Shown piece by piece: positions 50,326-59,650 of a stretch of 64,000 bases of DNA. Made by a program: the position numbers and the translations under genes. Within the stretch, counting starts at the first letter, position 1; each line of letters starts with the position of its first letter. The DNA is from Salinibacterium sp. ZJ450 (GTDB lineage Bacteria; Actinomycetota; Actinomycetes; Actinomycetales; Microbacteriaceae): contig NZ_CP061771.1 of the NCBI RefSeq assembly GCF_011751885.2, positions 3,658,001 to 3,722,000 of the forward strand, given 5' to 3'. The notes under the pieces are model-generated. The model had not been told where the DNA came from and did not search any database. It saw only the letters and a list, made by a program, of their open reading frames with translations.

Positions 50326-51512
50326 CAGACGGTCTCTCTCTCGGCGGTTTCAGAACTGTGGGCGGCGGCCTGTGTTCGCTGGGCCTGCTGCACGGCGTGC
50401 TCGACGGTCGCGGCCAGCCGCACCCGGTATCGACGCCGCCAGCGCAGGCCGAACCAGATGCCGCCGGCGATCAGGAGCAGCGCGAGCAGCAACGTCCACG
50501 GGATCGCCCAGCCGGTCGCCGATTGGCTCACAACCTCGGTCGGCGTTGCCTCGCCCGCGAGCTGCGGAACGACATCGACGGTGGCCACGGCGAACAGCAG
50601 CGCCGGGATGCCGGTGAACTCCAGTGGCACATGCACGCTCTGTCCGGGGACGAGGTCTTCCACCCGGCCGGCCTCAACCGAGGCGAGCGGGATGCCGAAC
50701 GGCCCGGTCACGCTCACGCGTTGCCCGGCGTGCACGCGCACGTTGCCGGAGTTGGTGAGCTGGTACTCGACCCGGAGGGTGCCGTCGAACGGGTTCAACG
50801 CCGGGGTGTACTCGGAGACCAAGCCGGCGACGGTCAGCCCGGGTGTCAGCTCGCCGTCGACGCGCAGGTAGATGCGGGCGCCGACGCGTTGCTCGACGAT
50901 GATCGGTTGTCCCTCGGCGTTCTCGCTGCGCTGGCTGACTGCGGCGACGATGCCGGCGGCGTGGTCGCCTGGCGACGCATTGGTGGGCACTGAGATCTGG
51001 ATCGGCACCTCGGCGCGGGAGTTTCCCGGCAGGGTGAGCGCGATGGCGCCTTCCTGCACGGCAAGGCACGCGGCCGGCGCGGTGGCCGGGTCGGCGCAGG
51101 CGGTATCGGCGGCATCCGATTGCACGGTGACCCAGCTGCCCGCGTCGGTGTTGTCCGTCGGTCCGGACGACAGGGTGAACGCGCCAGTCTCGGTGTCGTT
51201 GATGCCGTCGGCCGGGTACACGGCGAACGTGACCGGGCTCGGCGTGAAGTTGGAGATGGAGACCAGATCGCTGACCACCGAGCCCGGGGCGACGGTGAAG
51301 TCGAACGCCTGCCGGCCATCGGGGCCGCCGACACCACCGGGCTGTACCCCCCAGGTCGGGGCATCCGTCCCCGCAGTGGGCGCCACAAGCGCGATAGCGG
51401 GCGAGACCGGCTGCGCGGCCGTGGCGGCGGCGGTTGTCGCGCCCAGGATGCCGAATGCGGCGAGGAGCGCGGTGGCAACCCTCAGCACTGGTGTTATCGA
51501 ATGCGATGGCAT
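50325..51512 (-). CDS. DUF916-like membrane-anchored surface protein
   Basis: 395 residues: signal peptide (AAAATAAQP region), then GPDGRQAFDFTVAPGSVVSD and VSISNFTPSPVTFAVYPADG, the opening of the DUF916 (WxL-interacting, peptidoglycan-binding) domain, followed by an Ig-like domain (EYTPALNPFDGTLRVEYQLT) and a C-terminal helix with a basic WRRRYRVR tail. In Firmicutes DUF916 proteins pair with WxL proteins; here the upstream gene product has a WxL-like C-terminus. Two-domain partnership is an inference. Confidence 0.75.
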   Translation of the reverse strand: MPSHSITPVLRVATALLAAFGILGATTAAATAAQPVSPAIALVAPTAGTDAPTWGVQPGGVGGPDGRQAFDFTVAPGSVVSDLVSISNFTPSPVTFAVYPADGINDTETGAFTLSSGPTDNTDAGSWVTVQSDAADTACADPATAPAACLAVQEGAIALTLPGNSRAEVPIQISVPTNASPGDHAAGIVAAVSQRSENAEGQPIIVEQRVGARIYLRVDGELTPGLTVAGLVSEYTPALNPFDGTLRVEYQLTNSGNVRVHAGQRVSVTGPFGIPLASVEAGRVEDLVPGQSVHVPLEFTGIPALLFAVATVDVVPQLAGEATPTEVVSQSATGWAIPWTLLLALLLIAGGIWFGLRWRRRYRVRLAATVEHAVQQAQRTQAAAHSSETAERETV

Positions 51513-51553
51513 GTGGTGGATCGTCGTCTTTCAGAACTGGAACGCTCGGGTGA

Positions 51554-51591
51554 GGGTGTGTTCGGAGCGGAGCTCCGCTCCGAACACACCC
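51554..51591. repeat. Perfect 38-bp palindrome between surface-protein genes
   Basis: GGGTGTGTTCGGAGCGGAG and its exact complement form a 19-bp stem with no loop. It stands in the mRNA between the WxL-like and DUF916-like genes and could act as a processing or stability hairpin or lower downstream expression. Confidence 0.85.
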
Positions 51592-51619
51592 CCGGTCTCA
51601 CACGGAGACGCGGCTGGCG

Positions 51620-53011
51620 TCAGGTGAGGGTGATGGTGAGGGTGGAGCTGTAGCTGCCGGCGGGCGTCGACGACGGCGCCTGCAGCTTCAGGCCGGCGTT
51701 CACCTTGCTTGTAACTGTGCCGGCCTGCGCCGAACCCACCGCCGACAGCAGCGGCTTCGAGTCGGCCAGGCCGGGCGAGCCTGCCGCAACCACGCTGCCG
51801 ACAGTCACGCCGGTCGGAAGGGTGCCGACTGCGGCCGGGGTCCAGCCCAGCGCACTGGCCGGGATCTGGTTCGCGCCCGAAACGAACGGGTCCTTCACCT
51901 TGCCGCTCATCGACCAGCCGGCGTTCTTGTCGAGACGACTGTCGATGACGGTGACCTCACCAAGCTGCCCGGTCGCTTCGAACAGTGTGCCCGTGTTCGA
52001 CGCCTCGCCCAGGCTTGCCGCCGATGCGCCCTGCAGTGCGACCGTTCCCGGTCCGCCCGAGGGGATGTCGACCGTGATCGTGGTGTTCACCGGTGTCGCA
52101 GGAGCGGCTTCAGTCTTCACCGTGATGGTTCCCGAGGTTGAGCCCTCGTGCGCGGTGTCGCCGGAGTAGACCGCCTTGAAGACGTAGTCGGTGCCCGCGG
52201 TGAGTGCTCCCGACGTCCACATGACAACGCCGTTCGTCACCGTGCCGGTGCCCTGTTCCTCGCCGGCGGCGTTCTGGAATGACACCATGCCCGTCGCCGC
52301 GATCGGCGCCACGGTTGCCGTCAGCTCCACGCTGCCGTCAAGCTGCGGCGAACCCGCGATCTGGGTCGTGGTGTCAGTCTTATCGACCGGGGCGGGATTG
52401 GTTCCCAGGAAGCTCCAGCTGTTGCCGTCGGCGGCGAGTTCGAAGTCAGCGCGGAAGTAGGGCTGATCCGGGTTCACCAAGTCAATGCCACTGGTTTGAA
52501 GAAGAACAGAGAAGGTGAGGGGCGCGTTGGTCGACTGAGCAATGTTTCGCAGCGGGTCAACGTTACTGGTGGTGAGCAAGCTGCTCACCTGGGTGAGGCT
52601 GGCAGCGTTGAAGTCGTAGACCGGCGCGGCGGCGCTGTTGGCCATAATGCCCGTTGTGTCTAGCTGGACAATCTTCTTGGCACCGTTGTGGGTGTAGGTG
52701 AGCAGGACTCGCACATTCTCGGGCTTGGAGGTCGTGTCGGAACTGGCGACCCCACCCGTCCAAAGACGCGTGAGCCCCGTGCCGCCTGAGTAGCCCGCAC
52801 CCGGCGTCGCAGTGAACACGCCCGATGTTGGCGTCACGTACAGAGGCGCCTGATACGTGCCCAGAGCGGGGTTGACATCTTCGGCGGCCGCGTGAGCAGG
52901 TGCGACGGTCGCGGCGCCCACGAGCAGAGCAGTGAGAGCTGTGGCCGCTGCCAGCAGCGCCCGGCGCGGCGACCGGCGGGATGGCCTCAGGGAGGGGGGA
53001 ACGGGAATCAT
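51620..53011 (-). CDS. Secreted WxL-like/Ig-like surface protein
   Basis: 463 residues. Signal peptide ending VAPAHA, a first domain with HNGAKKIVQLDTTGI and a YFRADFEL stretch, an Ig-like domain (TDTTTQIAGSPQLDGSVELT), and a C-terminal part with VTVIDSRLDKNAGWSMSGKV and IPASALGWTPA, which resembles the WxL domain (spaced Trp motifs, L/IPASAL). No membrane anchor, so it may be held by the DUF916-like partner encoded next. WxL assignment is tentative. Confidence 0.65.
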   Translation of the reverse strand: MIPVPPSLRPSRRSPRRALLAAATALTALLVGAATVAPAHAAAEDVNPALGTYQAPLYVTPTSGVFTATPGAGYSGGTGLTRLWTGGVASSDTTSKPENVRVLLTYTHNGAKKIVQLDTTGIMANSAAAPVYDFNAASLTQVSSLLTTSNVDPLRNIAQSTNAPLTFSVLLQTSGIDLVNPDQPYFRADFELAADGNSWSFLGTNPAPVDKTDTTTQIAGSPQLDGSVELTATVAPIAATGMVSFQNAAGEEQGTGTVTNGVVMWTSGALTAGTDYVFKAVYSGDTAHEGSTSGTITVKTEAAPATPVNTTITVDIPSGGPGTVALQGASAASLGEASNTGTLFEATGQLGEVTVIDSRLDKNAGWSMSGKVKDPFVSGANQIPASALGWTPAAVGTLPTGVTVGSVVAAGSPGLADSKPLLSAVGSAQAGTVTSKVNAGLKLQAPSSTPAGSYSSTLTITLT

Positions 53012-53099
53012 GCGATGCCTTTCTAATTCGGATTACTGGGTTGAGGAGAGCGGGATTTGCCGCTCCTCTTGACGGAAAAGGGCAAGCTTCTGTTCAGGC

Positions 53100-55700
53100 T
53101 CATGTGGACGGGCCGCGCCTTCGAAGGAGCCAGGGGCCGCCAACGAGACCGGCGGCGCCGACGGCGATGGCGCCCATGAGCCCAACCGTCGATGAAGCCG
53201 GTGCGGCAGGCGTCTCATCAGCGGCAGCGACCCCCGCCGTCGTGATTGTCGTCGCCGTTTGGGAAGCGAGTACGGGGTGAGATGACGCTGGCCCCGCTGC
53301 CGCTCCCTGGGTAGGTGCAGCACCTGTGGTCGTTGACGAATCCTCGTCAGACAAGTCCGCTCCAGGACTGGGCGCGATCTCGTCGGCGATCGCGAGCGTG
53401 CGCGCACGAAGGTCCGCGGGGAGTGGAACGTAACCGGCTGGCAGCTGCCCGCGCGCCTCCCCGGGTTTCTGCCCGTCGCCCGCCGCGTAGCGGAGTAAGG
53501 CGGCGTAGTCCCCGCGCGCCCTGTCGTCGAGAGTCGCGGCGTTGTCATCGATCAGCGCGTAGAGGATGCCGGTAAGTGGCCAGGCGTTTGCGGGGAGGGC
53601 TCGAACGTCGGTCTTCGTGACGCCCTCGACGCCGTTCTCGACCTGCGCAGTCAGCGCAGCTGTCTGCGCCGCATTGTCGAACGACACGACGTCGTCCTTG
53701 TTCGGTTGTACGAGCGACGCGATTCGTAGGTTGTAGCGCAATGCTGCGGGCGCGTCGACCACAGTGATGACCATCCCGGTGTCGAGGAGAGGCCCGCCGG
53801 CGACGAAGTCGCCTGAGACCCCGGGTGAAACCACTTTGAAGCTGTCCCATATCGTTTTGTCCGCCGGGTCGAGGCGGGCGGTCGCCACAGCAGCTGCCGC
53901 AAAGCTGTTGACGTACGGGGACTTGGCCAGGATGTCGACCTGTCTGCCCTTCCTGAACCGGTCGGCGTACTCCTTCCCCGGAACGAGCCAACGGTCGGAC
54001 TTCGGGAAGGTGTCGATGCGGTCGGAGGAGAGGTCGAAGTCGACACCACCGGCGAGTGAATTGGGGTGAGCGGACGGCAGGAAGTATGGATTAACCGTCA
54101 TGCCCCATGGGTCGCGGGCGCCTTGGAGGAAGGCACGTGCCTCGTCGTCCGCCTGGATGTATTCCCACAGGCGGGCGATCGCGTCGGAGCTCGATGGGCC
54201 AACGAGTACTGGGGCAGGGTTGTCCGCGCCAATGCTGACGTTCTGGTCGGCCAGTGCCGGGTTGAGCGCGATCACGTCTGGGTCGCTGGCCCAGGTCGGG
54301 TACGTTCGGTTCACCTCGCCGAGGTGTGACACATCCGTCTCGGCACTGTCAACAGCGACTTGGTACGGGTACGAGTTCGTGAGAATCTTCGCCAGGAGTC
54401 GAGGAGAGAGGGTGAGGTCGTATTCGCGCTGGAGCGCGTCGCGGTACTGGTAGGCGACCACAGGCGCCGAAACGGCCACGGGCGCGTAGTGGAGCTTGGC
54501 GGAGTCGAACTGCGCGATCTCCATTTCGGTAGAGAGCGATCGTCGATCGATCGGGTCCTGCACGAAGGCGAGACCGCCCCCCGCGAGAAGCTGCGTCCGG
54601 GCGAGATCTTCACTCCCCGAAGCCAGCGAGTAGTTTGCTCCTCCTTCCGCCGTGCAGAGTGCGGGCTTCCATGATGAGGCCGCTGCAGTGATCAGCTCTG
54701 AACCGACCATGCGACGCTCGCTGACGCCGGCGGGACACGAGACGTCCACATCGGTGAAGTCGAGCGGGATCACCATCCGATTACTCCACGTCGCGCAAGC
54801 CGGATCGATGGGACTGCCAGACTGCGATATCGGCGATGATTGCCCGAAGGGGATGACGGTCTGATGGGCTGGGATACACGAGCTTCCGTCCGGGTGCACC
54901 ACACTGTGCGATCCGCGGGGCACGACGATCAGCCAGCAGCGGTTTCCCGCCCCGCCTTGGTTTTGGCTCAGGCCGCAGCCCAACGCCGGAGACGCGTCCG
55001 CGGTCTGCACCTCGAAGGTCCGCTGCCCACGCCGGTCAGCGCCGAAGCGCGCGTCCAAAATCTCGTTCGTCGTCGAGGGCTGAAAGTAGTTGAGAAGGCC
55101 GCTGGGCTCGCCAAGCTTCCGTTCGCTCGCCAACTTGGTCGTTGCGTTCTGGACGGTGCGGAACCGGACACTGCCGCGATCAAACCCACCCAGCTTGAGC
55201 TTTCCCACTGTGGCATCGATCTGGCTCTGGAGAAGACCGCCGTCATACGCGCCGTATTGACAAGTCTCGGCAAAGTCCGGTGCACTCGGGTCGGTGCCCC
55301 AGCACTGCATCATCGTCAGGTAGTTCCCGAGCACTGACGAGTTGCTCGCCGGAGTCGTCGCCGCCATCCCGGAATAGGTCAAAGTCACTGCCTGATCGGT
55401 GAGATCCCGAGTCTGCGAGACCGTGATTTGCAAGTCCTTGAAATCGAGCCAGTGCCCCGAGCCGTCGGCGTTGTCGATCAAGTGCGTGCGTTCGGGCTGG
55501 TAGTCCTGCAGTTGGCCGTTGTCGCCTGCCCACTTCACGGTGACGGTCGAGTCCGTCGCGCTCGGGTCGGTGGCCGCTTGCGCTTGCTCGAGAGTGACCG
55601 GCTGTGCGGTCAGGAGCCCGACTGCGGCGAGCATGACCGCACCGAACGCCACAAGTTTGCGGGCTCGCACGTTGGGGCGGAAAGCGGATGACCGGGACAT
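53100..55700 (-). CDS. Large PstS-like surface protein with C-terminal anchor
   Basis: 866 residues: signal peptide, a long domain with paired Cys (MMQCWGTDP, AETCQYGAYD, ALGCGLSQNQ, NRCWLIVVPRG), and a middle part resembling a PstS-type binding protein: LAFVQDPIDRRSLSTEMEIA, LSPRLLAKILTNSYPYQ (compare LSGEVITKIFTNKI in PstS next door) and NPALADQN. The C-terminus has a Ser/Thr/Ala linker, a helix (STVGLMGAIAVGAAGLVGGPWLL) and RRRG. It is 5 bp from pstS. Probably a diverged wall-spanning ligand-binding partner. Confidence 0.7.
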   Translation of the reverse strand: MSRSSAFRPNVRARKLVAFGAVMLAAVGLLTAQPVTLEQAQAATDPSATDSTVTVKWAGDNGQLQDYQPERTHLIDNADGSGHWLDFKDLQITVSQTRDLTDQAVTLTYSGMAATTPASNSSVLGNYLTMMQCWGTDPSAPDFAETCQYGAYDGGLLQSQIDATVGKLKLGGFDRGSVRFRTVQNATTKLASERKLGEPSGLLNYFQPSTTNEILDARFGADRRGQRTFEVQTADASPALGCGLSQNQGGAGNRCWLIVVPRGSHSVVHPDGSSCIPAHQTVIPFGQSSPISQSGSPIDPACATWSNRMVIPLDFTDVDVSCPAGVSERRMVGSELITAAASSWKPALCTAEGGANYSLASGSEDLARTQLLAGGGLAFVQDPIDRRSLSTEMEIAQFDSAKLHYAPVAVSAPVVAYQYRDALQREYDLTLSPRLLAKILTNSYPYQVAVDSAETDVSHLGEVNRTYPTWASDPDVIALNPALADQNVSIGADNPAPVLVGPSSSDAIARLWEYIQADDEARAFLQGARDPWGMTVNPYFLPSAHPNSLAGGVDFDLSSDRIDTFPKSDRWLVPGKEYADRFRKGRQVDILAKSPYVNSFAAAAVATARLDPADKTIWDSFKVVSPGVSGDFVAGGPLLDTGMVITVVDAPAALRYNLRIASLVQPNKDDVVSFDNAAQTAALTAQVENGVEGVTKTDVRALPANAWPLTGILYALIDDNAATLDDRARGDYAALLRYAAGDGQKPGEARGQLPAGYVPLPADLRARTLAIADEIAPSPGADLSDEDSSTTTGAAPTQGAAAGPASSHPVLASQTATTITTAGVAAADETPAAPASSTVGLMGAIAVGAAGLVGGPWLLRRRGPST

Positions 55701-55705
55701 GGAGA

Positions 55706-57352
55706 CTAGAGACCTTTCGTACGCGCAGAGGCCGCCTGCGATGCCGAGACCGAGCCGAGCTCGCGTCGGCGGAGGCGGGAGAGAACGGGGGGAAGGAGTA
55801 CCCCTGCGAGCAAGAGAGCGCCTGCGGTGACCATGAGAACGTTTGTGGAGATACCACCCCAGGGCAGTCCCTGGGGGCTTGCGGCCACGCTGATGGGAAG
55901 CGTCGAGTCGATGGTCGTCTCATCGCCGACCACGGTTTGCCCGTCAGATGCCGAGCCTGTTGTTCCCTCAGAACCGGTGGCGGCTGCGCCGCCGGCCGAG
56001 GAACCGCCGGCACCAGCACCTCCGCTGGCGACTGTCGACGTCGCGCGTGCACCTCCGGTTCCCGTGGTGCACTGCGTGGCGCCTTGCTTGTCGCAGTCCT
56101 GCGGAAGTGGTGCCTCGTTTGCGAGCTTGTTTGAGCCGTCGGGGCTGAACGTGGGGTTGTTGCAGGCGCTGATGCCCTTGATCGTGGGGTTGCCGCCCGG
56201 AATCCGCTGAACCTGTTCCTGCCCAGCCTGCACCAGGTTGATCGGCAGCGGCGAGTAGCCCAGCGATTCGGCGGACTGCTGTCCCTCGCACAGGAAGTAA
56301 CTGGCGAAGTCGGCGAGGGTGAGCCCCTTGTCTTCGGTGAAGTTGTACTCCAGCGCGGTCGGCAGCAGCATGTACGAATACGACGACAGCGGGTAGGTGC
56401 GTGGGTCCGCGTCGGTGTAGACGCCCGAGAGGTCGCTCGTCAGGTACTCGGGTGAGGCGGCGTCGTTGTTGATGCGCGCCTTGAGCAGGGCTACCGCGAC
56501 GTTGGATGCCGTCGGTTCGGCGTAGTAGCCGGCACTGTTGAGCACCTTCGCCACGGGGAAGCCCGAGTTCAGTGCATAGGAGTACTCGACGTAGGTGATG
56601 GCGCCGACGGACGCCGACTGGGCGACGTAGCCCGACACGCCGTTGGAGCCGGACTGCGCGACGAACTTCGAGCCGGGGACGACAGGATAGTTGCTGGTGA
56701 TGCCGCAGTTCGCGCCGCGGCCGACGTCGACGCAGTAGTCGCTCCACAGTCCGCCGTGCTGTGAGCGCATCCACGACGAGAACTGGGCGGAGGTGCCGGA
56801 GCCTTCGGAGCGGACCACGGGGACGATGGGGATCGCCGGCAGGGCGAGGCCGGGGTTGTCGGCCGCGATCGCCGGGTCGTTCCAGACGGTGATCTTGTTG
56901 GTGAAGATCTTGGTGATCACCTCGCCCGACAGGCGAAGGTTCGTGACGCGCTTGCCGGCAATGGTCAGGTTGTACATGAACGCGGTGCCGCCCGCGACGA
57001 TCGGCATGTAGGCGAGCTTGCGCGGCGGCGCCGGGTCGGCCGCGTCCGAACCCTTCAGGTTGTAGGGGATTTCGGATACGCCGAAGTCCACGGTTCCGGC
57101 GGCGAACAGGGAGCGGCCGGCGGATGAGCCGGAGTTGTCGTAGGTGACCTTCCATCGGTAGTTGTCCCACACGTTGCGCATCCACGCTTCGAGCGCGTTG
57201 GCCGACCAGGACGATCCGGCGCCGGCGATCGGCCAGTGGGTCGTGCCCGCCGCCTGCGCGGCTTGCGGGTGCGGCAATAGGATGCCCGCGATGAGCGCGG
57301 TGGCGCCGACCATCCCGGTGAGAGCTCGGACGAGGTGGCCGCGGGCGTTCAT
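55706..57352 (-). CDS. pstS: Phosphate-binding protein PstS with C-terminal membrane anchor
   Basis: 548 residues from ATG 57352 (GGAG just upstream; a TTG at 57364 is weaker). Signal peptide ending QAAQA, then the PstS fold: GAGSSWSANALEAWM, YDNSGSSAGRSLF, DFGVSEIP, IAGKRVTNLRLSGEVITKIF, WNDPAI, VVRSEGSGTSAQFSSWM, all phosphate-site elements. Instead of a lipobox it has a Gly/Ala/Ser linker and a C-terminal helix (NVLMVTAGALLLAGVLLPPVL) with a RLRRRE tail. Delivers phosphate to PstC/PstA. Start overlaps the pstA stop. Confidence 0.92.
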   Translation of the reverse strand: MNARGHLVRALTGMVGATALIAGILLPHPQAAQAAGTTHWPIAGAGSSWSANALEAWMRNVWDNYRWKVTYDNSGSSAGRSLFAAGTVDFGVSEIPYNLKGSDAADPAPPRKLAYMPIVAGGTAFMYNLTIAGKRVTNLRLSGEVITKIFTNKITVWNDPAIAADNPGLALPAIPIVPVVRSEGSGTSAQFSSWMRSQHGGLWSDYCVDVGRGANCGITSNYPVVPGSKFVAQSGSNGVSGYVAQSASVGAITYVEYSYALNSGFPVAKVLNSAGYYAEPTASNVAVALLKARINNDAASPEYLTSDLSGVYTDADPRTYPLSSYSYMLLPTALEYNFTEDKGLTLADFASYFLCEGQQSAESLGYSPLPINLVQAGQEQVQRIPGGNPTIKGISACNNPTFSPDGSNKLANEAPLPQDCDKQGATQCTTGTGGARATSTVASGGAGAGGSSAGGAAATGSEGTTGSASDGQTVVGDETTIDSTLPISVAASPQGLPWGGISTNVLMVTAGALLLAGVLLPPVLSRLRRRELGSVSASQAASARTKGL

Positions 57353-58608
57353 CGGGTACTCCAAGTGGTTGTCGCGACGGTGTCACTCGCAGCGAGTAGG
57401 CGTTGTTCGTAGCGTTCGGCTTCGCGGCGCGAGCGCGCGAGGGCGCGACGGCGCTGGGCGGTGGTGAGGTCCCCTGGCCCGCGCCCGCCGATGACCCTGG
57501 CAACGGCGAAGAGGATGAGCACGAGCACCATGAGCACTGCGGCGGTGCCGAACCCGCGGGCGATCATCGTCGGTTCGGGGCTCTTGACGAAGTTGAAGGT
57601 CGCCAGCGGCAGCGACACCATCGGCCCGGAGAAGGGGTTCAGGTTGAGGAACTGCGTGAACCCGGCGGTCAGCAGCACGGGGCTGGTCTCGCCGATGCCG
57701 CGGGCGGTGCCGAGGATGATCGCGGTGGTCAGCCCGGAGCGCGCGGTGGGAAGGGTGACCCCCCAGACGGTGCGCCACTGCCCGGCTCCCAGCGCCAGCG
57801 ATGCCTCCTTGAGGTTGCCCGGCACCAGGCGCAGCACCACATCCGCGGCGCGGATGATGATCGGCAGCATCATCACCGTGATCGCCAGGCTCGCGGCGAA
57901 TCCGGACCGGTCGAAGCCCAGGAAAACCACCACTGTCGCGTAGATGAACAGGCCGGCCACGATCGACGGCAGCGCGGTCATGGCCTCGACGACGGTGCGC
58001 ACGAACCGGCTGAGCGGTCCAGGGATCTCGGTGAGGAACAGTGCGCAGGTGAGCCCGAGCGGGATCGAGATGGCCAGGGCGATGCCGATCTGGATGAGGG
58101 TGCCGACGATGGCGTGCAGGATGCCGCCGTTGCTGAGCGGATCAAGCGGGCCCGCCATTGACATGTCCTGCAGGTAAAAGTTCGGATGCGGGAGTGCCTC
58201 GGTGCCGCGGATGAAGGCGAAGATCACCACGACGGCGAGAGCGAACACGAGCAGCATCGCCGCGGCGTGGATGATGATGGAGGCGAACCTGTCCTGGATG
58301 GCCGGCCCGTCCTCGGTGAGACTGATCATCACCAGGTAGACGGCGACGAACACCGCAAATCCGATCAGCAGGAAGCCGAGCACGCCTTCCAGCGGCAGGC
58401 TCTGCGTGTAGAGGAACGTGGTGATCGCGATCGCCGACAGCGCGCCGGCGATCAGGGTGGCGACATCCTTGGTCCGCACGGTGGCGGTGTTGCGGCGAGG
58501 TTCCGCCCGCGGGTCGTCGCCAGCGTGGTTTGACGCATCGCGTGCGGGCATTGTGGTCCTCGGGCGCGCGGTCACTTCCGCGGTCTGGGGGTCAATGGTG
58601 AGGGTCAT
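57349..58608 (-). CDS. pstA: Phosphate ABC transporter permease PstA
   Basis: 419 residues, longer than the usual 280-300 because of an N-terminal disordered part (about 45 residues), two extra helices and a charged C-terminal tail. The core has the permease signature: EAMTALPSIVAGLFIYATVV, KEASLALGAGQWRTVWGVTL and TARGIGETSPVLLTAG (EAA-type loop). Forms the channel with PstC. Starts 5 bp after the pstC stop. Confidence 0.93.
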   Translation of the reverse strand: MTLTIDPQTAEVTARPRTTMPARDASNHAGDDPRAEPRRNTATVRTKDVATLIAGALSAIAITTFLYTQSLPLEGVLGFLLIGFAVFVAVYLVMISLTEDGPAIQDRFASIIIHAAAMLLVFALAVVVIFAFIRGTEALPHPNFYLQDMSMAGPLDPLSNGGILHAIVGTLIQIGIALAISIPLGLTCALFLTEIPGPLSRFVRTVVEAMTALPSIVAGLFIYATVVVFLGFDRSGFAASLAITVMMLPIIIRAADVVLRLVPGNLKEASLALGAGQWRTVWGVTLPTARSGLTTAIILGTARGIGETSPVLLTAGFTQFLNLNPFSGPMVSLPLATFNFVKSPEPTMIARGFGTAAVLMVLVLILFAVARVIGGRGPGDLTTAQRRRALARSRREAERYEQRLLAASDTVATTTWSTR

Positions 58609-58612
58609 GGGT

Positions 58613-59650
58613 TTATGCCTCGCTGGATGCGCCGGAACGGGACCGGGCGATGATGAAGGACGCGCCGAAGTTGACGAGCAGCGTCAGGAGGAACAGGGCG
58701 AGGCCGGCGGCCATCAGCGCGCTCATCTCGAACGGCGATGCTTCGCTGTACCGCAGCGCGATCATGGATGAGATCGAGTTGGTGTTCTTCTCGAGGATGA
58801 ACGGGTTGATCGCGAAGATCGGCGAAATCACCAGGTACACCGCGATGGTCTCGCCGAGCGCCCGGCCGAGGCCGAGCATGGTGCCACCGATCATTCCGCC
58901 GCGTCCGAACGGGATCACCACGGAACGGATCATGCCCAGCTTGGTGGACCCCAGCGCGAGCGCGCCTTCCCGTTCGCCCAGGGGGGCCTGCGCGAACACC
59001 TCGCGCATGATCGAGGTGGTGATCGGGGCGACCATCATCGCGACGACGATGCCGGCGATGAACGCGCTCGCGGTGAACACGGTGGGCGTGTCCAGCGGGT
59101 TCGTCGGGTCGAAGTTCGGAGCCGCCAGGAACGGGATCCAGCCGAAGTAGCTGCTGATCCACTGGCTGACCGGCAGCACCAGCGGGGTCAGCAGGAAGAA
59201 TCCCCAGAGTCCGTATACGACGCTCGGCACCGCGGCCATCAGGTCGACCGTCGAGATCAGGGTTTGCCTAAGCTGCCGCGGCGCGTACTCACTGATGTAC
59301 AGCGCGGTGCCCGTGGCAAGCGGCACCGCGATGATGATCGCGATCAGGGCGATCGTGACGGTGCCGAACAAAACCGCCGCGATACCGAAGGCGCCCTCGT
59401 TCGGCTCCCACGACTGCGTCGTGAAGAAGCCCCATCCCGCGACGCTGAACGCCTGATAGCCCTGCCACAACAGAAATACACCGACGAACGCCATGATCAG
59501 CAGCACGACGACCCCGCCGCCGCGCACACCGCCCCGGAAGAACAGGTCCTGCCAGCCGCGCACGGTGGTCAGCCGGCGCGGGCCGTGCGATGCGGTCACC
59601 TCCGCGGTCGCGTCGTCCTCGGCCACCCGGTTGGGGAGCAGTGTCGTCAT
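58613..59650 (-). CDS. pstC: Phosphate ABC transporter permease PstC
   Basis: 345 residues with six helices: VVVLLIMAFVGVFLLWQGYQ, then GIAAVLFGTVTIALIAIIIAV, VDLMAAVPSVVYGLWGFF and the cytoplasmic loop EREGALALGSTKLGMIRSVVIPFGR with GLGRALGETIAVYLV. Partner of PstA. The ATG overlaps the stop of the gene upstream (59647) by 4 nt, so that hypothetical protein heads the operon. Confidence 0.94.
   Translation of the reverse strand: MTTLLPNRVAEDDATAEVTASHGPRRLTTVRGWQDLFFRGGVRGGGVVVLLIMAFVGVFLLWQGYQAFSVAGWGFFTTQSWEPNEGAFGIAAVLFGTVTIALIAIIIAVPLATGTALYISEYAPRQLRQTLISTVDLMAAVPSVVYGLWGFFLLTPLVLPVSQWISSYFGWIPFLAAPNFDPTNPLDTPTVFTASAFIAGIVVAMMVAPITTSIMREVFAQAPLGEREGALALGSTKLGMIRSVVIPFGRGGMIGGTMLGLGRALGETIAVYLVISPIFAINPFILEKNTNSISSMIALRYSEASPFEMSALMAAGLALFLLTLLVNFGASFIIARSRSGASSEA

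Noticed and set aside
55968-57503. 511-codon minus-strand ORF in another frame of pstS
   Set aside because: Composition is almost only Arg, Pro, His and Gly; pstS in the other frame has all family motifs.
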